Counted from the first letter of the stretch, positions 1-5,700 are shown. The stretch is DNA of 7,095 nucleotides from Candidatus Sabulitectum sp. (GCA_023145935.1 JAGLDB010000095.1:1-7095), one strand, 5' to 3'. Notes: generated by a model from the sequence alone, not told the origin. Numbers and translations: made by a program.

Positions 1-972
1 CAGAGCAGGTACCAGGTCGGGGATCTGGTCAGCAGAAGCTCTGCAATGCAGAAGGTTTTCAAGCTTATTCCTGCTGTTGCGTCGTCTCCTGCTACTGTAC
101 TGATCCAGGGTGAAACCGGAACCGGCAAAGAGGTGCTTGCAAGGGCAATTCATTCCAGTGGTTCCAGAAAAGATGAACCATTTATTGCAGTGAACTGCGG
201 TGCTCTTCCTGACGCTCTTCTGGAGTCGGAGCTGTTTGGATATCGCCGTGGGGCATTTACAGGCGCAGTCAGTGACAGAAAAGGCAAGTTTATCGCTGCC
301 GGGGCGGGAACACTGTTTCTTGATGAGATAGGTGATGTGAGTATTGCCATGCAGATAAAACTGCTGCGGGTTCTGCAGGAAAAAACAGTAACTCCTCTTG
401 GTGCCAATGAGGCTGTTCCGGTTAAAGCAAGAATAATCTGTGCAACAAACAGGGATATTGCAACCATGGTACAGTCCGGTGATTTCAGACAGGATCTGTT
501 CTACAGGATAAATGTTGTAAGACTTCAGATCCCGCCCCTCCGGGAACGGCCCGAGGATATCCCGCAGCTGCTTGATGTTCTGCTTGAAAAGCATTGCTTT
601 GCACAGGGAATAGATATGAAGCAGTATGATCCTCAGATACTGTCTCTTCTTCTGGGATACCAGTGGCCGGGCAATATTCGTGAACTGGAGAATTTTGTTG
701 AAAGGGCAATAGTTCTTTCAGCCGGTCATGAAATAACAATACAGGACCTGCCTGCAGAGATACTGCCTGTGCAAAGAAAAGAAGCCTCTGTTTCTTCAAC
801 AATGCGGGGAGCCAGGGCTGACACTGAAAAACAGATGATCCTTGCGGCACTGAAGAACAACCGCTTTAACAGAACCTCAGCAGCACTGGAACTTGGAATC
901 CACAAGACAACTCTTTACAGAAGAATCAAAGCTCTGGGCATATCTCTACCTGAAGTGGATGGCCGTAGCTAA
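1..972 (+). CDS. Sigma-54-dependent transcriptional activator (NtrC family), 5' end outside window
   Basis: This is an enhancer-binding protein that would use ATP hydrolysis to open sigma-54 promoters. The frame is open from base 1 and the residues before the first Met (base 46) already fit the start of the AAA+ domain, so the gene continues upstream and its N-terminal sensory domain is not visible. The AAA+ domain shows Walker A GETGTGKE (109-132), the sigma-54 contact loop GAFTGA (250-267), Walker B LFLDE (313-327), sensor I ATNRD (442-456), the arginine-finger region FRQDLFYR (about 484-507) and the sensor II motif WPGNIREL (664-687). A C-terminal Fis-type helix-turn-helix lies at about 832-939. 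No key residue is missing. It sits directly upstream of a sigma-54 promoter and a seven-gene operon, so it is very probably their cognate activator, as DVU2106 is for the Desulfovibrio orp operons. Its last codons form part of a putative operator, so DNA binding could affect its own gene. Confidence 0.95.
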   Translation, partial: QSRYQVGDLVSRSSAMQKVFKLIPAVASSPATVLIQGETGTGKEVLARAIHSSGSRKDEPFIAVNCGALPDALLESELFGYRRGAFTGAVSDRKGKFIAAGAGTLFLDEIGDVSIAMQIKLLRVLQEKTVTPLGANEAVPVKARIICATNRDIATMVQSGDFRQDLFYRINVVRLQIPPLRERPEDIPQLLDVLLEKHCFAQGIDMKQYDPQILSLLLGYQWPGNIRELENFVERAIVLSAGHEITIQDLPAEILPVQRKEASVSSTMRGARADTEKQMILAALKNNRFNRTSAALELGIHKTTLYRRIKALGISLPEVDGRS

Positions 973-980
973 TATGCTAC
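965..980. promoter_or_regulatory. Upstream activator site 1 (palindrome)
   Basis: Arms GTAGC and GCTAC flank the 6-bp spacer TAATAT. The site contains the last codons and the TAA stop of the activator gene. It matches site 2 at 13 of 16 positions and, like it, is preceded by CC. Its centre is about 142 bp upstream of the predicted sigma-54 start, a normal distance for an enhancer. Binding by the adjacent activator is inferred. Confidence 0.72.
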
Positions 981-997
981 GCAACCGCTCTTTAACC

Positions 998-1013
998 GTT
1001 GCTAAAATGCAAC
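998..1013. promoter_or_regulatory. Upstream activator site 2 (palindrome)
   Basis: Arms GTTGC and GCAAC flank the 6-bp spacer TAAAAT. The shared consensus with site 1 is GTWGCTAAWATGCWAC. The two sites start 33 bp apart, about three helical turns, so they face the same side of the DNA. The third base of each arm changes in a paired way (GTA/TAC against GTT/AAC), which keeps the symmetry. An extra GCAAC half-site lies at 981-985. The 75 bp between this site and the promoter is AT-rich and gene-free. Confidence 0.72.
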
Positions 1014-1088
1014 AGTATCTGTTCTTTGATTTTCTCTGACAATCTATAACTATTAGCAGAACAAGCATATAGCAGATCTCTGATTTTC

Positions 1089-1104
1089 TGGCATTCAATA
1101 TGCA
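1089..1104 (+). promoter_or_regulatory. Sigma-54 (-24/-12) promoter of the NifX/MinD/Mrp operon
   Basis: The sequence TGGCATTCAATATGCA has the invariant GG (1090-1091) and GC (1102-1103) exactly 10 bp apart and matches the TGGCA and TGCA blocks of the sigma-54 consensus. Transcription would start near 1115, just before a strong Shine-Dalgarno at 1117-1123. It lies downstream of a sigma-54 activator gene and two palindromic sites, which makes a chance match unlikely. Confidence 0.87.
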
Positions 1105-1129
1105 TAAGGTATTGGTGGAGGTGAACGAA

Positions 1130-1558
1130 GTGAGAATTGCACTTACGGTCTGGAATGGAAGAATTGCTCCTGTTTTTGATGTAGCCGGTACTATAAAACT
1201 GGTGGAGCGCAGCGGAAGCAGCGCAGAACAAGACAGGCTGATAAGTCTTCCCATTGGCAGCGGAATGATCAGCAGAGTTGCGACTCTTGTTGAATACAAG
1301 ATTGATATTCTTGTTTGCGGTGCTGTTTCAAGACCAGCTCACCGAATGCTTGCAGACTCTGGGATAAAGGTTCATTCCTTTGTTGCAGGAGATGCAGATG
1401 AAGTACTTGAAGCACTTTTGACTGGCAGTCTTGAGGAAAAACCTTTTTTCATGCCCGGATGCGGTTTGGGAAGAGGAGGACGAGGTTGTGGAAGAGGTGC
1501 AGGAAACAGAGGCCAGGGAAGAAGCAGAGGTTTCAGACCTGGAAGGAAAGAGGTATAG
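1130..1558 (+). CDS. NifX/NifB-type cofactor-binding protein with Gly/Arg/Cys-rich tail
   Basis: This 142-residue protein belongs to the dinitrogenase Fe-Mo cofactor biosynthesis (NifX/NafY/ORP) family, whose members bind or carry metal clusters. Residues 1-105 form the family domain: an MRIA first strand, RIAPVFD near 11-17, and ILVCGAVS near 60-67. Residues 108-142 are a tail rich in Gly and Arg with Cys at 111 and 120. I chose the GTG at 1130 because GGAGGTG (1117-1123) sits 6 bases upstream and the MRIA start matches the family. An in-frame ATG at 1100 falls inside the -12 region of the promoter and cannot be on its transcript. It is the first gene of the operon and stops one base before the next start codon. 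The domain lacks the long His-rich loop seen in the operon's third family member. The metal ligand and exact role are unknown. Confidence 0.88.
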   Translation: MRIALTVWNGRIAPVFDVAGTIKLVERSGSSAEQDRLISLPIGSGMISRVATLVEYKIDILVCGAVSRPAHRMLADSGIKVHSFVAGDADEVLEALLTGSLEEKPFFMPGCGLGRGGRGCGRGAGNRGQGRSRGFRPGRKEV

Positions 1559-1559
1559 A

Positions 1560-1874
1560 ATGCCACGTGGAGACAGATCGGGACCTAATGGAATGGGACC
1601 TCTCGGAGGAGTCTGCGTAGGAGCAGGTGTAAACAGGTTTTCCGGATTCGGCGGTGGACGCGGTATGGGTCGCGGTGCCGGTCGTGGGGCTGGCCGGGGC
1701 GTTGGAGCCGGTTACGGAATGGGTTATGGTAGAGGATATGCCGGTGCATACCAGTATCCTGTTAACCCGGAAACCGAGAAGGAAGCTCTGGAGTTCCGTG
1801 CAAAGGAACTAGAGCGGGAGCTTGCCATCCTTAAGGGCAGACTGGAAAATAACTCTGAGAAATCAGAGAGCTAA
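1560..1874 (+). CDS. DUF5320-like Gly/Arg-rich protein with C-terminal coiled coil
   Basis: This 104-residue protein opens with MPRGDRSGPNGMGPLGG, the hallmark start of DUF5320 proteins. Residues 28-64 are low complexity, with repeated GRG, GAG and GYG units. Residues 70-100 are charged, alternate Glu, Lys and Leu, and probably form a coiled coil. The start at 1560 is set by AAAGAGG at 1547-1553 with a 6-base spacer; the open frame extends upstream to an ATG at 1431, but that stretch lies inside the preceding gene and has no ribosome site or family resemblance. DUF5320 genes are often found next to NifX-like and MinD/ferredoxin genes in anaerobes, which fits here, but their function is not established. 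A scaffold or partner role for the metal-binding proteins is a guess from the coiled coil. The Gly/Arg region resembles the tail of the preceding protein in composition. Confidence 0.85.
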   Translation: MPRGDRSGPNGMGPLGGVCVGAGVNRFSGFGGGRGMGRGAGRGAGRGVGAGYGMGYGRGYAGAYQYPVNPETEKEALEFRAKELERELAILKGRLENNSEKSES

Positions 1875-1883
1875 ATCTCACTT

Positions 1884-1916
1884 GTCAGCCGGTTTTCACA
1901 GAGGAGACTGGCTGAC
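1884..1916 (+). other. Intra-operon RNA hairpin, 14-bp stem
   Basis: GTCAGCCGGTTTTC (1884-1897) pairs with GGAGACTGGCTGAC (1903-1916) around the loop ACAGA. All 14 positions pair in RNA, three as G-U. It begins 9 bases after the DUF5320 stop codon and ends 9 bases before the GGAGG of the next gene. No T-run follows, so it is not a normal intrinsic terminator. A role in mRNA processing, stability or partial read-through control is inferred. Confidence 0.7.
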
Positions 1917-1938
1917 TGTATAAATGGAGGAAACGAAA

Positions 1939-2298
1939 ATGAAAATAGCAGTACCAGCATCGGGTAAAACACTTGAATCGCAGGTAGATACCAGATTTGG
2001 AAGAGCTTCCGGTTTTGTTGTATTCAACACTGAAGATGGAAGTTTTGTATACGCTGACAACGGCCAGAATCTTAATGCGGCTCAGGGTGCAGGCACCCAG
2101 GCTTCTCAGAATGTAGTTGGCACCGGAGCTAAAGTTGTAATTGCTCCCAGCTACGGTCCCAATGCTTTCAGGGTATTGAATTCCGTGGGCGTAAAAACCT
2201 TCTTTAGCGCTCCTGGAACAGTAAAAGAAAATATTGATAATTACCTCGCCGGCAAACTCAGTGAAACAGACGCCGCAAATGTGGAAGGTCACTGGTAA
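1939..2298 (+). CDS. NifX/ORP-family cofactor-binding protein
   Basis: This 119-residue single-domain protein belongs to the NifX/NifB C-terminal family, which includes the Mo-Cu orange protein of Desulfovibrio. It starts MKIAVPASG, has the conserved DTRFGRASGFVVF stretch near residues 18-30, then VVIAPSYGPNAFRVLNSVGV in the middle, and ends with a short NYLAGKL helix region. Length is typical for the family. The start at 1939 follows GGAGG (1926-1930) with an 8-base spacer; an ATG at 1924 overlaps that ribosome site and would add five atypical residues. The stop overlaps the start of the next gene by one base (TAATG), so translation is probably coupled to the first MinD-type ATPase. The strong upstream hairpin may set its expression apart from the first two genes. 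It has no Cys, so any cluster would have to be held by other residues or carried only briefly. The bound metal cannot be told from sequence. Confidence 0.9.
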   Translation: MKIAVPASGKTLESQVDTRFGRASGFVVFNTEDGSFVYADNGQNLNAAQGAGTQASQNVVGTGAKVVIAPSYGPNAFRVLNSVGVKTFFSAPGTVKENIDNYLAGKLSETDAANVEGHW

Positions 2299-3146
2299 TG
2301 AGAATTGCCGTTGCATCCGGTAAAGGAGGAACAGGCAAAACCACTGTAGCAGTGGCTATTGCCATGGCTGCCACAGAGCCTGTGATGTATGCTGATTGTG
2401 ATGTGGAGGAACCCAACGGCAGCATCTTTCTTAAACCGGAAGTTTATGAAATTGAAAAGGTGCTTGTGGATGTGCCTGTGATTGATGAAGAAAAATGCAC
2501 TTCCTGCGGGGAATGCGCAAGATTCTGTCAGTTCAATGCACTGGTTTCAATGGGAATGCCTCCTCTGGTTTTTCCGGAACTATGTCACAGTTGTGGTGGG
2601 TGTGCAATTGTCTGTCCCGCTGACGCAATCTCATGGAAGGGTAATCCCATAGGTGAGATCTCTCTTGGAAAGGCTGATGGGGGAAGGATATCTGTTGTAC
2701 AGGGCAAGCTTGATGTTGGGGGTGTTCTTGCTCCTCCTGTGATCAGGCAGGTAAAATCGCATGTACCTGATGATGGTCTGTCTGTGATCGATTGTCCGCC
2801 GGGTACATCATGTCCGGTGATCGAATCCATAGAAGGATCAGATTATGTTCTTCTTGTTACAGAACCCACTCCATTTGGACTGCATGATCTTAAGCTGGCG
2901 GTAGAGACCGTTCGTGAACTTGCAATGCCATTTTCCGTGATAATCAACAGGTTCGATGAAGGAGACTTGGGAGTAGAGGATTACTGCGGTGAGGAGAACA
3001 TTCACATTATGGTCAAAATTCCCCACAGAAGGGCCATGGCGGAAACCTATTCCAGAGGGGGAACCCTGCTGGAAGGAATTCCTGAGATGCGTGAGATATT
3101 CAAAGACATTCCCCGGATCATAGAGAGGGGGATTGAGGAAAAATGA
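2298..3146 (+). CDS. MinD-superfamily ATPase with inserted 2[4Fe-4S] ferredoxin domain (first of pair)
   Basis: This 282-residue cytoplasmic P-loop ATPase belongs to the group that carries a ferredoxin domain (COG1149 type). The deviant Walker A motif GKGGTGKTT is at residues 8-16, the switch I region DCDVEEPN at 33-40 and the switch II region DCPPGT at 165-170. Two complete CxxCxxCxxxC motifs use Cys 67, 70, 73, 77 and Cys 96, 99, 102, 106, so it should hold two [4Fe-4S] clusters. The ATG overlaps the previous stop by one base, and GGAAGG at 2283-2288 is its ribosome site. Its own stop overlaps the next start (ATGA). The next gene is a diverged paralogue with the same layout, so the two may work as a heterodimer. 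It lacks an obvious C-terminal membrane-targeting helix of true MinD. Energy-dependent cluster assembly or electron delivery to the NifX-like proteins is the likely role, inferred from context. Confidence 0.95.
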   Translation: MRIAVASGKGGTGKTTVAVAIAMAATEPVMYADCDVEEPNGSIFLKPEVYEIEKVLVDVPVIDEEKCTSCGECARFCQFNALVSMGMPPLVFPELCHSCGGCAIVCPADAISWKGNPIGEISLGKADGGRISVVQGKLDVGGVLAPPVIRQVKSHVPDDGLSVIDCPPGTSCPVIESIEGSDYVLLVTEPTPFGLHDLKLAVETVRELAMPFSVIINRFDEGDLGVEDYCGEENIHIMVKIPHRRAMAETYSRGGTLLEGIPEMREIFKDIPRIIERGIEEK

Positions 3147-4015
3147 AGGAAATCGTAGTAATCAGTGGTAAGGGTGGAACTGGGAAAACAAGTATTACCG
3201 GTTGTTTTGCTGCTCTTGCAGAGAATGCGATACTGGCAGATTGTGATGTGGATGCTGCTGATCTGCACATGTTGCTTACCCCTGAGATAATAAACAGAAC
3301 TGATTTTATCAGCGGCCATGAAGCTGTGATAAGAGAAGACGATTGTACCGGTTGTGGTATCTGCAGGACGAACTGCAAGTTCGATGCAATAGATATTACA
3401 TCTGAAGGCAAATGCAGGGTGAACCCTTTCAGTTGTGAGGGTTGTATGGTCTGCGTTGAGGTATGCCCGGAAAAGGCAATTGATTTTCCCCCGAACCTCT
3501 GTGGAGAATGGTATTTCTCCCATACAAGGTTTGGACCCATGGTCCATGCAAGGCTGGGAATTGCTCAGGAGAATTCCGGCAAGCTTGTAAGCACTGTAAG
3601 ACGAGAAGCTGCAGCAAAAGCGGAAGAACTTAAGAAAGATCTGCTTATTGTTGATGGTCCTCCCGGAATAGGATGTCCGGTTATCGCTTCTATTACAGGA
3701 GCGTCGCTGCTTGTATTGGTGACAGAGCCAACCATTTCCGGTAAACACGACATGAAAAGGGTTCTTCAACTGGCGAAGCATTTTTCTGTACCTGCACTGG
3801 TTATTGTAAACAAGTGGGATATCAATCCCGAAATGACTGTGGAAATAGAGAAAGAATCGTTGCTTGACGGGGCGCACCCCATCGGGCGAATCCCTTATGA
3901 TAGAGCGTTCACTGTTGCACAGATAAATGGAAGAACGCTGGTTGAGGAAACAACCGGTGAAGTTGTTGAAAACATAATTACTATCTGGGAGAAAGTATGC
4001 AGGAAACTAAAGTAA
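3143..4015 (+). CDS. MinD-superfamily ATPase with inserted 2[4Fe-4S] ferredoxin domain (second of pair)
   Basis: This 290-residue ATPase is a paralogue of the preceding protein and has the same domain order. It has Walker A GKGGTGKTS (residues 9-17), switch I DCDVDAADLH (33-42), and two ferredoxin motifs at Cys 68, 71, 74, 78 and Cys 98, 101, 104, 108. Switch II is DGPPGIGCPV (171-180). Its Cys178 corresponds to Cys172 of the first ATPase, a conserved Cys beside the nucleotide site. The start overlaps the upstream stop by four bases and has GAGG at 3135-3138. The linker after the ferredoxin domain differs clearly from its neighbour, so the pair is old rather than a recent duplication. The 3' end overlaps the mrp-like start by 19 bases. 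Adjacent ATPase pairs of this kind are also found in the Desulfovibrio orp locus, where they belong to the ORP complex. The precise substrate is unknown. Confidence 0.95.
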   Translation: MKEIVVISGKGGTGKTSITGCFAALAENAILADCDVDAADLHMLLTPEIINRTDFISGHEAVIREDDCTGCGICRTNCKFDAIDITSEGKCRVNPFSCEGCMVCVEVCPEKAIDFPPNLCGEWYFSHTRFGPMVHARLGIAQENSGKLVSTVRREAAAKAEELKKDLLIVDGPPGIGCPVIASITGASLLVLVTEPTISGKHDMKRVLQLAKHFSVPALVIVNKWDINPEMTVEIEKESLLDGAHPIGRIPYDRAFTVAQINGRTLVEETTGEVVENIITIWEKVCRKLK

Positions 4016-4905
4016 CGGAAGACACTGGCTGTGGTGGAAACTGCGATTCATGTGCAGTAAGCTCCTGTGATGCCAGCGAACAGAGGCCTGGCGAAAGCGC
4101 TGATGACTTTGCCAAGCGTCAGCAGCTCACTAAAAGAATGCTGGCAATCAAGCACAAGATTGTTGTTCTTTCAGGTAAAGGCGGAGTGGGTAAAAGTACA
4201 ATTGCCGTGAACCTGGCTGTTTCACTGTCTCTTGCAGGGAAGAAAGTTGGTCTGCTGGATGTTGATATTCATGGACCCTCTATTCCCACCATGCTCAACC
4301 TTGAGGGAGCCAGAGCACAATCCAGCGGCAACAGCATTCTTCCTGTGGAAATGGCTGGTTTGAAAGTAATGTCTATTGGTTTCCTGCTGGAGAACAAAGA
4401 CAGTGCCATAATCTGGCGCGGACCCATGAAAATGGGTGTTATTGAACAGCTTCTTCGGGATGTTGACTGGGGAGATCTTGACTACATGATAATTGATTCA
4501 CCTCCTGGAACCGGTGATGAACCCCTCTCTGTTGTTCAGCTTATCGGAGAACTGGATGGGGCGGTCATGGTTACAACACCGCAGGATGTGGCAGCAGCAG
4601 ATGTTAGAAAATCACTGGACTTCTGCCGTCAGTTGAACCTGCCGGTAATTGGAATAGTGGAAAACATGAGTGGCTTTGTATGTCCTGATTGCGGCAAAGA
4701 GACTGCAATTTTTGCGGGCAATAACGGAGAGATCATGGCAGAGGCCGCAGGGGTTCCCCTTCTTGGAAAGATTCCCATTGATCCTGCAGTCGGGAAAGCC
4801 TGCGACACTGGGGCGCCGTTCATATATCACTACAGCAAAACTGAGACAGCAAAGAGATTTGAGAGTGTAATCAAACAAATTCTTGAAAGAGAAAAAACAG
4901 ACTAG
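3997..4905 (+). CDS. mrp: Mrp/NBP35-family Fe-S cluster carrier ATPase
   Basis: This 302-residue protein belongs to the Mrp/ApbC/Nbp35 family, which binds and passes on Fe-S clusters as a dimer. The deviant Walker A motif GKGGVGKST is at residues 60-68, DVDIHGPSIP at 88-97, and the switch II motif DSPPGTGDEP at 167-176. The CPDC motif (Cys 229 and 232) supplies the bridging-cluster ligands at the dimer interface. The N-terminal extension holds Cys 12, 16, 19 and 24, which recalls the N-terminal [4Fe-4S] site of eukaryotic Nbp35 rather than short bacterial ApbC. The start has GGGAG at 3987-3991 with a 5-base spacer and lies inside the end of the preceding gene. The next gene starts 8 bases after its stop. 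In the ORP-type loci of sulfate reducers an Mrp-like ATPase is encoded with the NifX-like proteins, which supports a joint assembly role here. Confidence 0.95.
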   Translation: MQETKVTEDTGCGGNCDSCAVSSCDASEQRPGESADDFAKRQQLTKRMLAIKHKIVVLSGKGGVGKSTIAVNLAVSLSLAGKKVGLLDVDIHGPSIPTMLNLEGARAQSSGNSILPVEMAGLKVMSIGFLLENKDSAIIWRGPMKMGVIEQLLRDVDWGDLDYMIIDSPPGTGDEPLSVVQLIGELDGAVMVTTPQDVAAADVRKSLDFCRQLNLPVIGIVENMSGFVCPDCGKETAIFAGNNGEIMAEAAGVPLLGKIPIDPAVGKACDTGAPFIYHYSKTETAKRFESVIKQILEREKTD

Positions 4906-4913
4906 GGAGAAAT

Positions 4914-5246
4914 ATGCGAATCGCAATACCAATGGCAAATGGTGCCCTTTGCATGCATTTCGGACACTGTAGCACATTTGCTCTTGTTGATGTTGAAGAT
5001 AACAAGGTAACAGAAATTACCGAGGTTGTTCCTCCATCTCATCAGCCGGGTCTTCTGCCTCCGTGGCTTGCAGAACAGGGAGCAACCCTGATAATAGCAG
5101 GCGGCATGGGTTCACGGGCACAGGCTTTGTTCACACAGAGCGGTATTGGAGTTGTTACAGGTGCAGCAGGTATCGGGGCAAAGAAAATAGTTGAGAACTA
5201 CATTGCCGGTACTCTTGAAGCAGGAGAGAATGTCTGCGATCATTAG
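4914..5246 (+). CDS. NifX/ORP-family cofactor-binding protein, last gene of operon
   Basis: This 110-residue protein is the third family member in the operon and the most like the stand-alone type found beside Mrp ATPases. It starts MRIAIPM, has the motif CMHFGHCSTFALVDV at residues 13-27, then PPSHQPGLLPPWLAEQGA (40-57), IIAGGMGSRAQALF (60-73), and a C-terminal GENVCDH. Cys 13, Cys 19, His 15, His 18, His 43 and the final CDH are candidate metal ligands; the other two family members in the operon lack this set. Length is usual. The start is supported by AGGGAG at 4904-4909, whose first bases belong to the mrp stop codon, so translation is probably coupled. It is followed by a bidirectional hairpin. 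It may be the actual cluster-carrying (orange-protein-like) member, but that is inference. Confidence 0.93.
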   Translation: MRIAIPMANGALCMHFGHCSTFALVDVEDNKVTEITEVVPPSHQPGLLPPWLAEQGATLIIAGGMGSRAQALFTQSGIGVVTGAAGIGAKKIVENYIAGTLEAGENVCDH

Positions 5247-5264
5247 TCTGTAATATCTATAAAA

Positions 5265-5292
5265 AAGGGGCGGCTCGATTGAGCCGCCCCTT
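5265..5292. terminator. Bidirectional intrinsic terminator between operon and RRM gene 1
   Basis: AAGGGGCGGCTC and GAGCCGCCCCTT form a perfect 12-bp stem around the loop GATT. On the minus strand the stem runs into six T residues (the A-run at 5261-5266), which makes a classic terminator for the RRM gene. On the plus strand the tail TTCTGTTATT is weaker but probably ends the ATPase operon. Confidence 0.92.
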
Positions 5293-5307
5293 CTGTTATT
5301 GATCAGA

Positions 5308-5568
5308 TTAGTAGCGCCTTGGTCTCTCTTCGCGAGGCTTGGCTTCGTTAATCTTGAGTGCTCTTCCGTCGAGCTCAATACCGTCGCCCTGGGCGATAGC
5401 GTTTCTGGCAGCCTCTTCAGGCATTTCGACAAAACCGAATCCACGGCTGCGGCCGGTCTCTCTGTCGGTGATTACTCTTGCGTCGGTAACTTCACCATAG
5501 CTCTCGAAAAAAGTTTTGAGTGAATCATCGTCAACGCCCCAGGAGAGGTTTCCTACGTACAGGTTCAT
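5308..5568 (-). CDS. RRM-domain RNA-binding protein (copy 1)
   Basis: This 86-residue protein is a single RNA-recognition motif of the small bacterial type. RNP2 is LYVGNL (residues 3-8) and RNP1 is RGFGFVEM (42-49); the RNA-stacking aromatics Tyr4, Phe44 and Phe46 are present. A short basic tail, PREERPRRY, follows the fold. In cyanobacteria such proteins are often induced by cold and act on mRNA; the role here is unknown. AAAGGGA lies 5 bases before the ATG. It differs from copy 2 at three residues only: Lys18 (Arg), Ile64 (Val) and Ala70 (Pro). About 15 of 261 bases differ, mostly at silent sites, so both copies appear to be under purifying selection. It is transcribed towards the ATPase operon and ends at the shared terminator. 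Confidence 0.96.
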   Translation of the reverse strand: MNLYVGNLSWGVDDDSLKTFFESYGEVTDARVITDRETGRSRGFGFVEMPEEAARNAIAQGDGIELDGRALKINEAKPREERPRRY

Positions 5569-5660
5569 TAGTATCCCTTTCGTACTTATGCCATCTTAAA
5601 AATTAACCGAATCTTCGCGACGACACAAAAGAAGCCCGGCCGCATCCCATCTTTGGGATG
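5569..5660 (-). promoter_or_regulatory. Leader RNA of RRM gene 1 with 5'-terminal hairpin
   Basis: This is the predicted untranslated leader of about 92 nt. A 7-bp hairpin (5643-5660; CATCCCA, loop AAGA, TGGGATG on the minus strand) sits at the predicted 5' end. The stretch at about 5598-5640 is identical to copy 2. A pyrimidine run, CTTCTTTTG (minus strand, 5626-5634), could pair with the ribosome site CGAAAGGG (5575-5582), including G-U pairs. Control of translation by this fold is inferred. Confidence 0.55.
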
Positions 5661-5666
5661 TTACCG

Positions 5667-5696
5667 GTAATATGCACAATTTTTTCTGAATGTAAA
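5667..5696 (-). promoter_or_regulatory. Sigma-70-type promoter of RRM gene 1
   Basis: On the minus strand the -35 box TTTACA (5691-5696) and the -10 box TATTAC (5667-5672) are 18 bp apart. Both boxes, the spacing and the adjacent TTGTGCA are kept in copy 2 while the rest of the spacer differs, which supports function. The start would be near 5660. Confidence 0.75.
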
Positions 5697-5700
5697 TAGC

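Noticed and set aside
1100..1129. ATG start at 1100 for the first NifX-like protein
   Set aside because: It lies inside the -12 part of the sigma-54 promoter, lacks a ribosome site, and adds residues before the family-typical MRIA start.
1431..1559. 43-residue N-terminal extension of the DUF5320-like protein
   Set aside because: It overlaps the preceding gene in another frame, has no ribosome site, and the DUF5320 signature begins exactly at the ATG at 1560.
1924..1938. ATG at 1924 as start of the second NifX-like protein
   Set aside because: It overlaps the GGAGG ribosome site that serves the ATG at 1939, where the family-typical MKIAV begins.
3047..3877. Long minus-strand open frame opposite the MinD-type ATPases
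   Set aside because: It is antisense to two well-supported genes, has no recognisable domain, and its translation looks like random composition; it reflects codon bias of the real strand.
2298..4905. MinC/MinD/MinE division-site system
   Set aside because: The ATPases carry ferredoxin inserts or Mrp features, lack the membrane-targeting helix, and no minC or minE gene is present. A link to division is known only indirectly through the Desulfovibrio ORP complex.
1130..5246. Nitrogenase (nif) gene cluster
   Set aside because: NifX-like domains are shared with many non-nitrogenase proteins. No nifH, nifD, nifK, nifE or nifN, nor a NifB radical-SAM domain, is present, and the ferredoxin ATPases point to an ORP-type locus.
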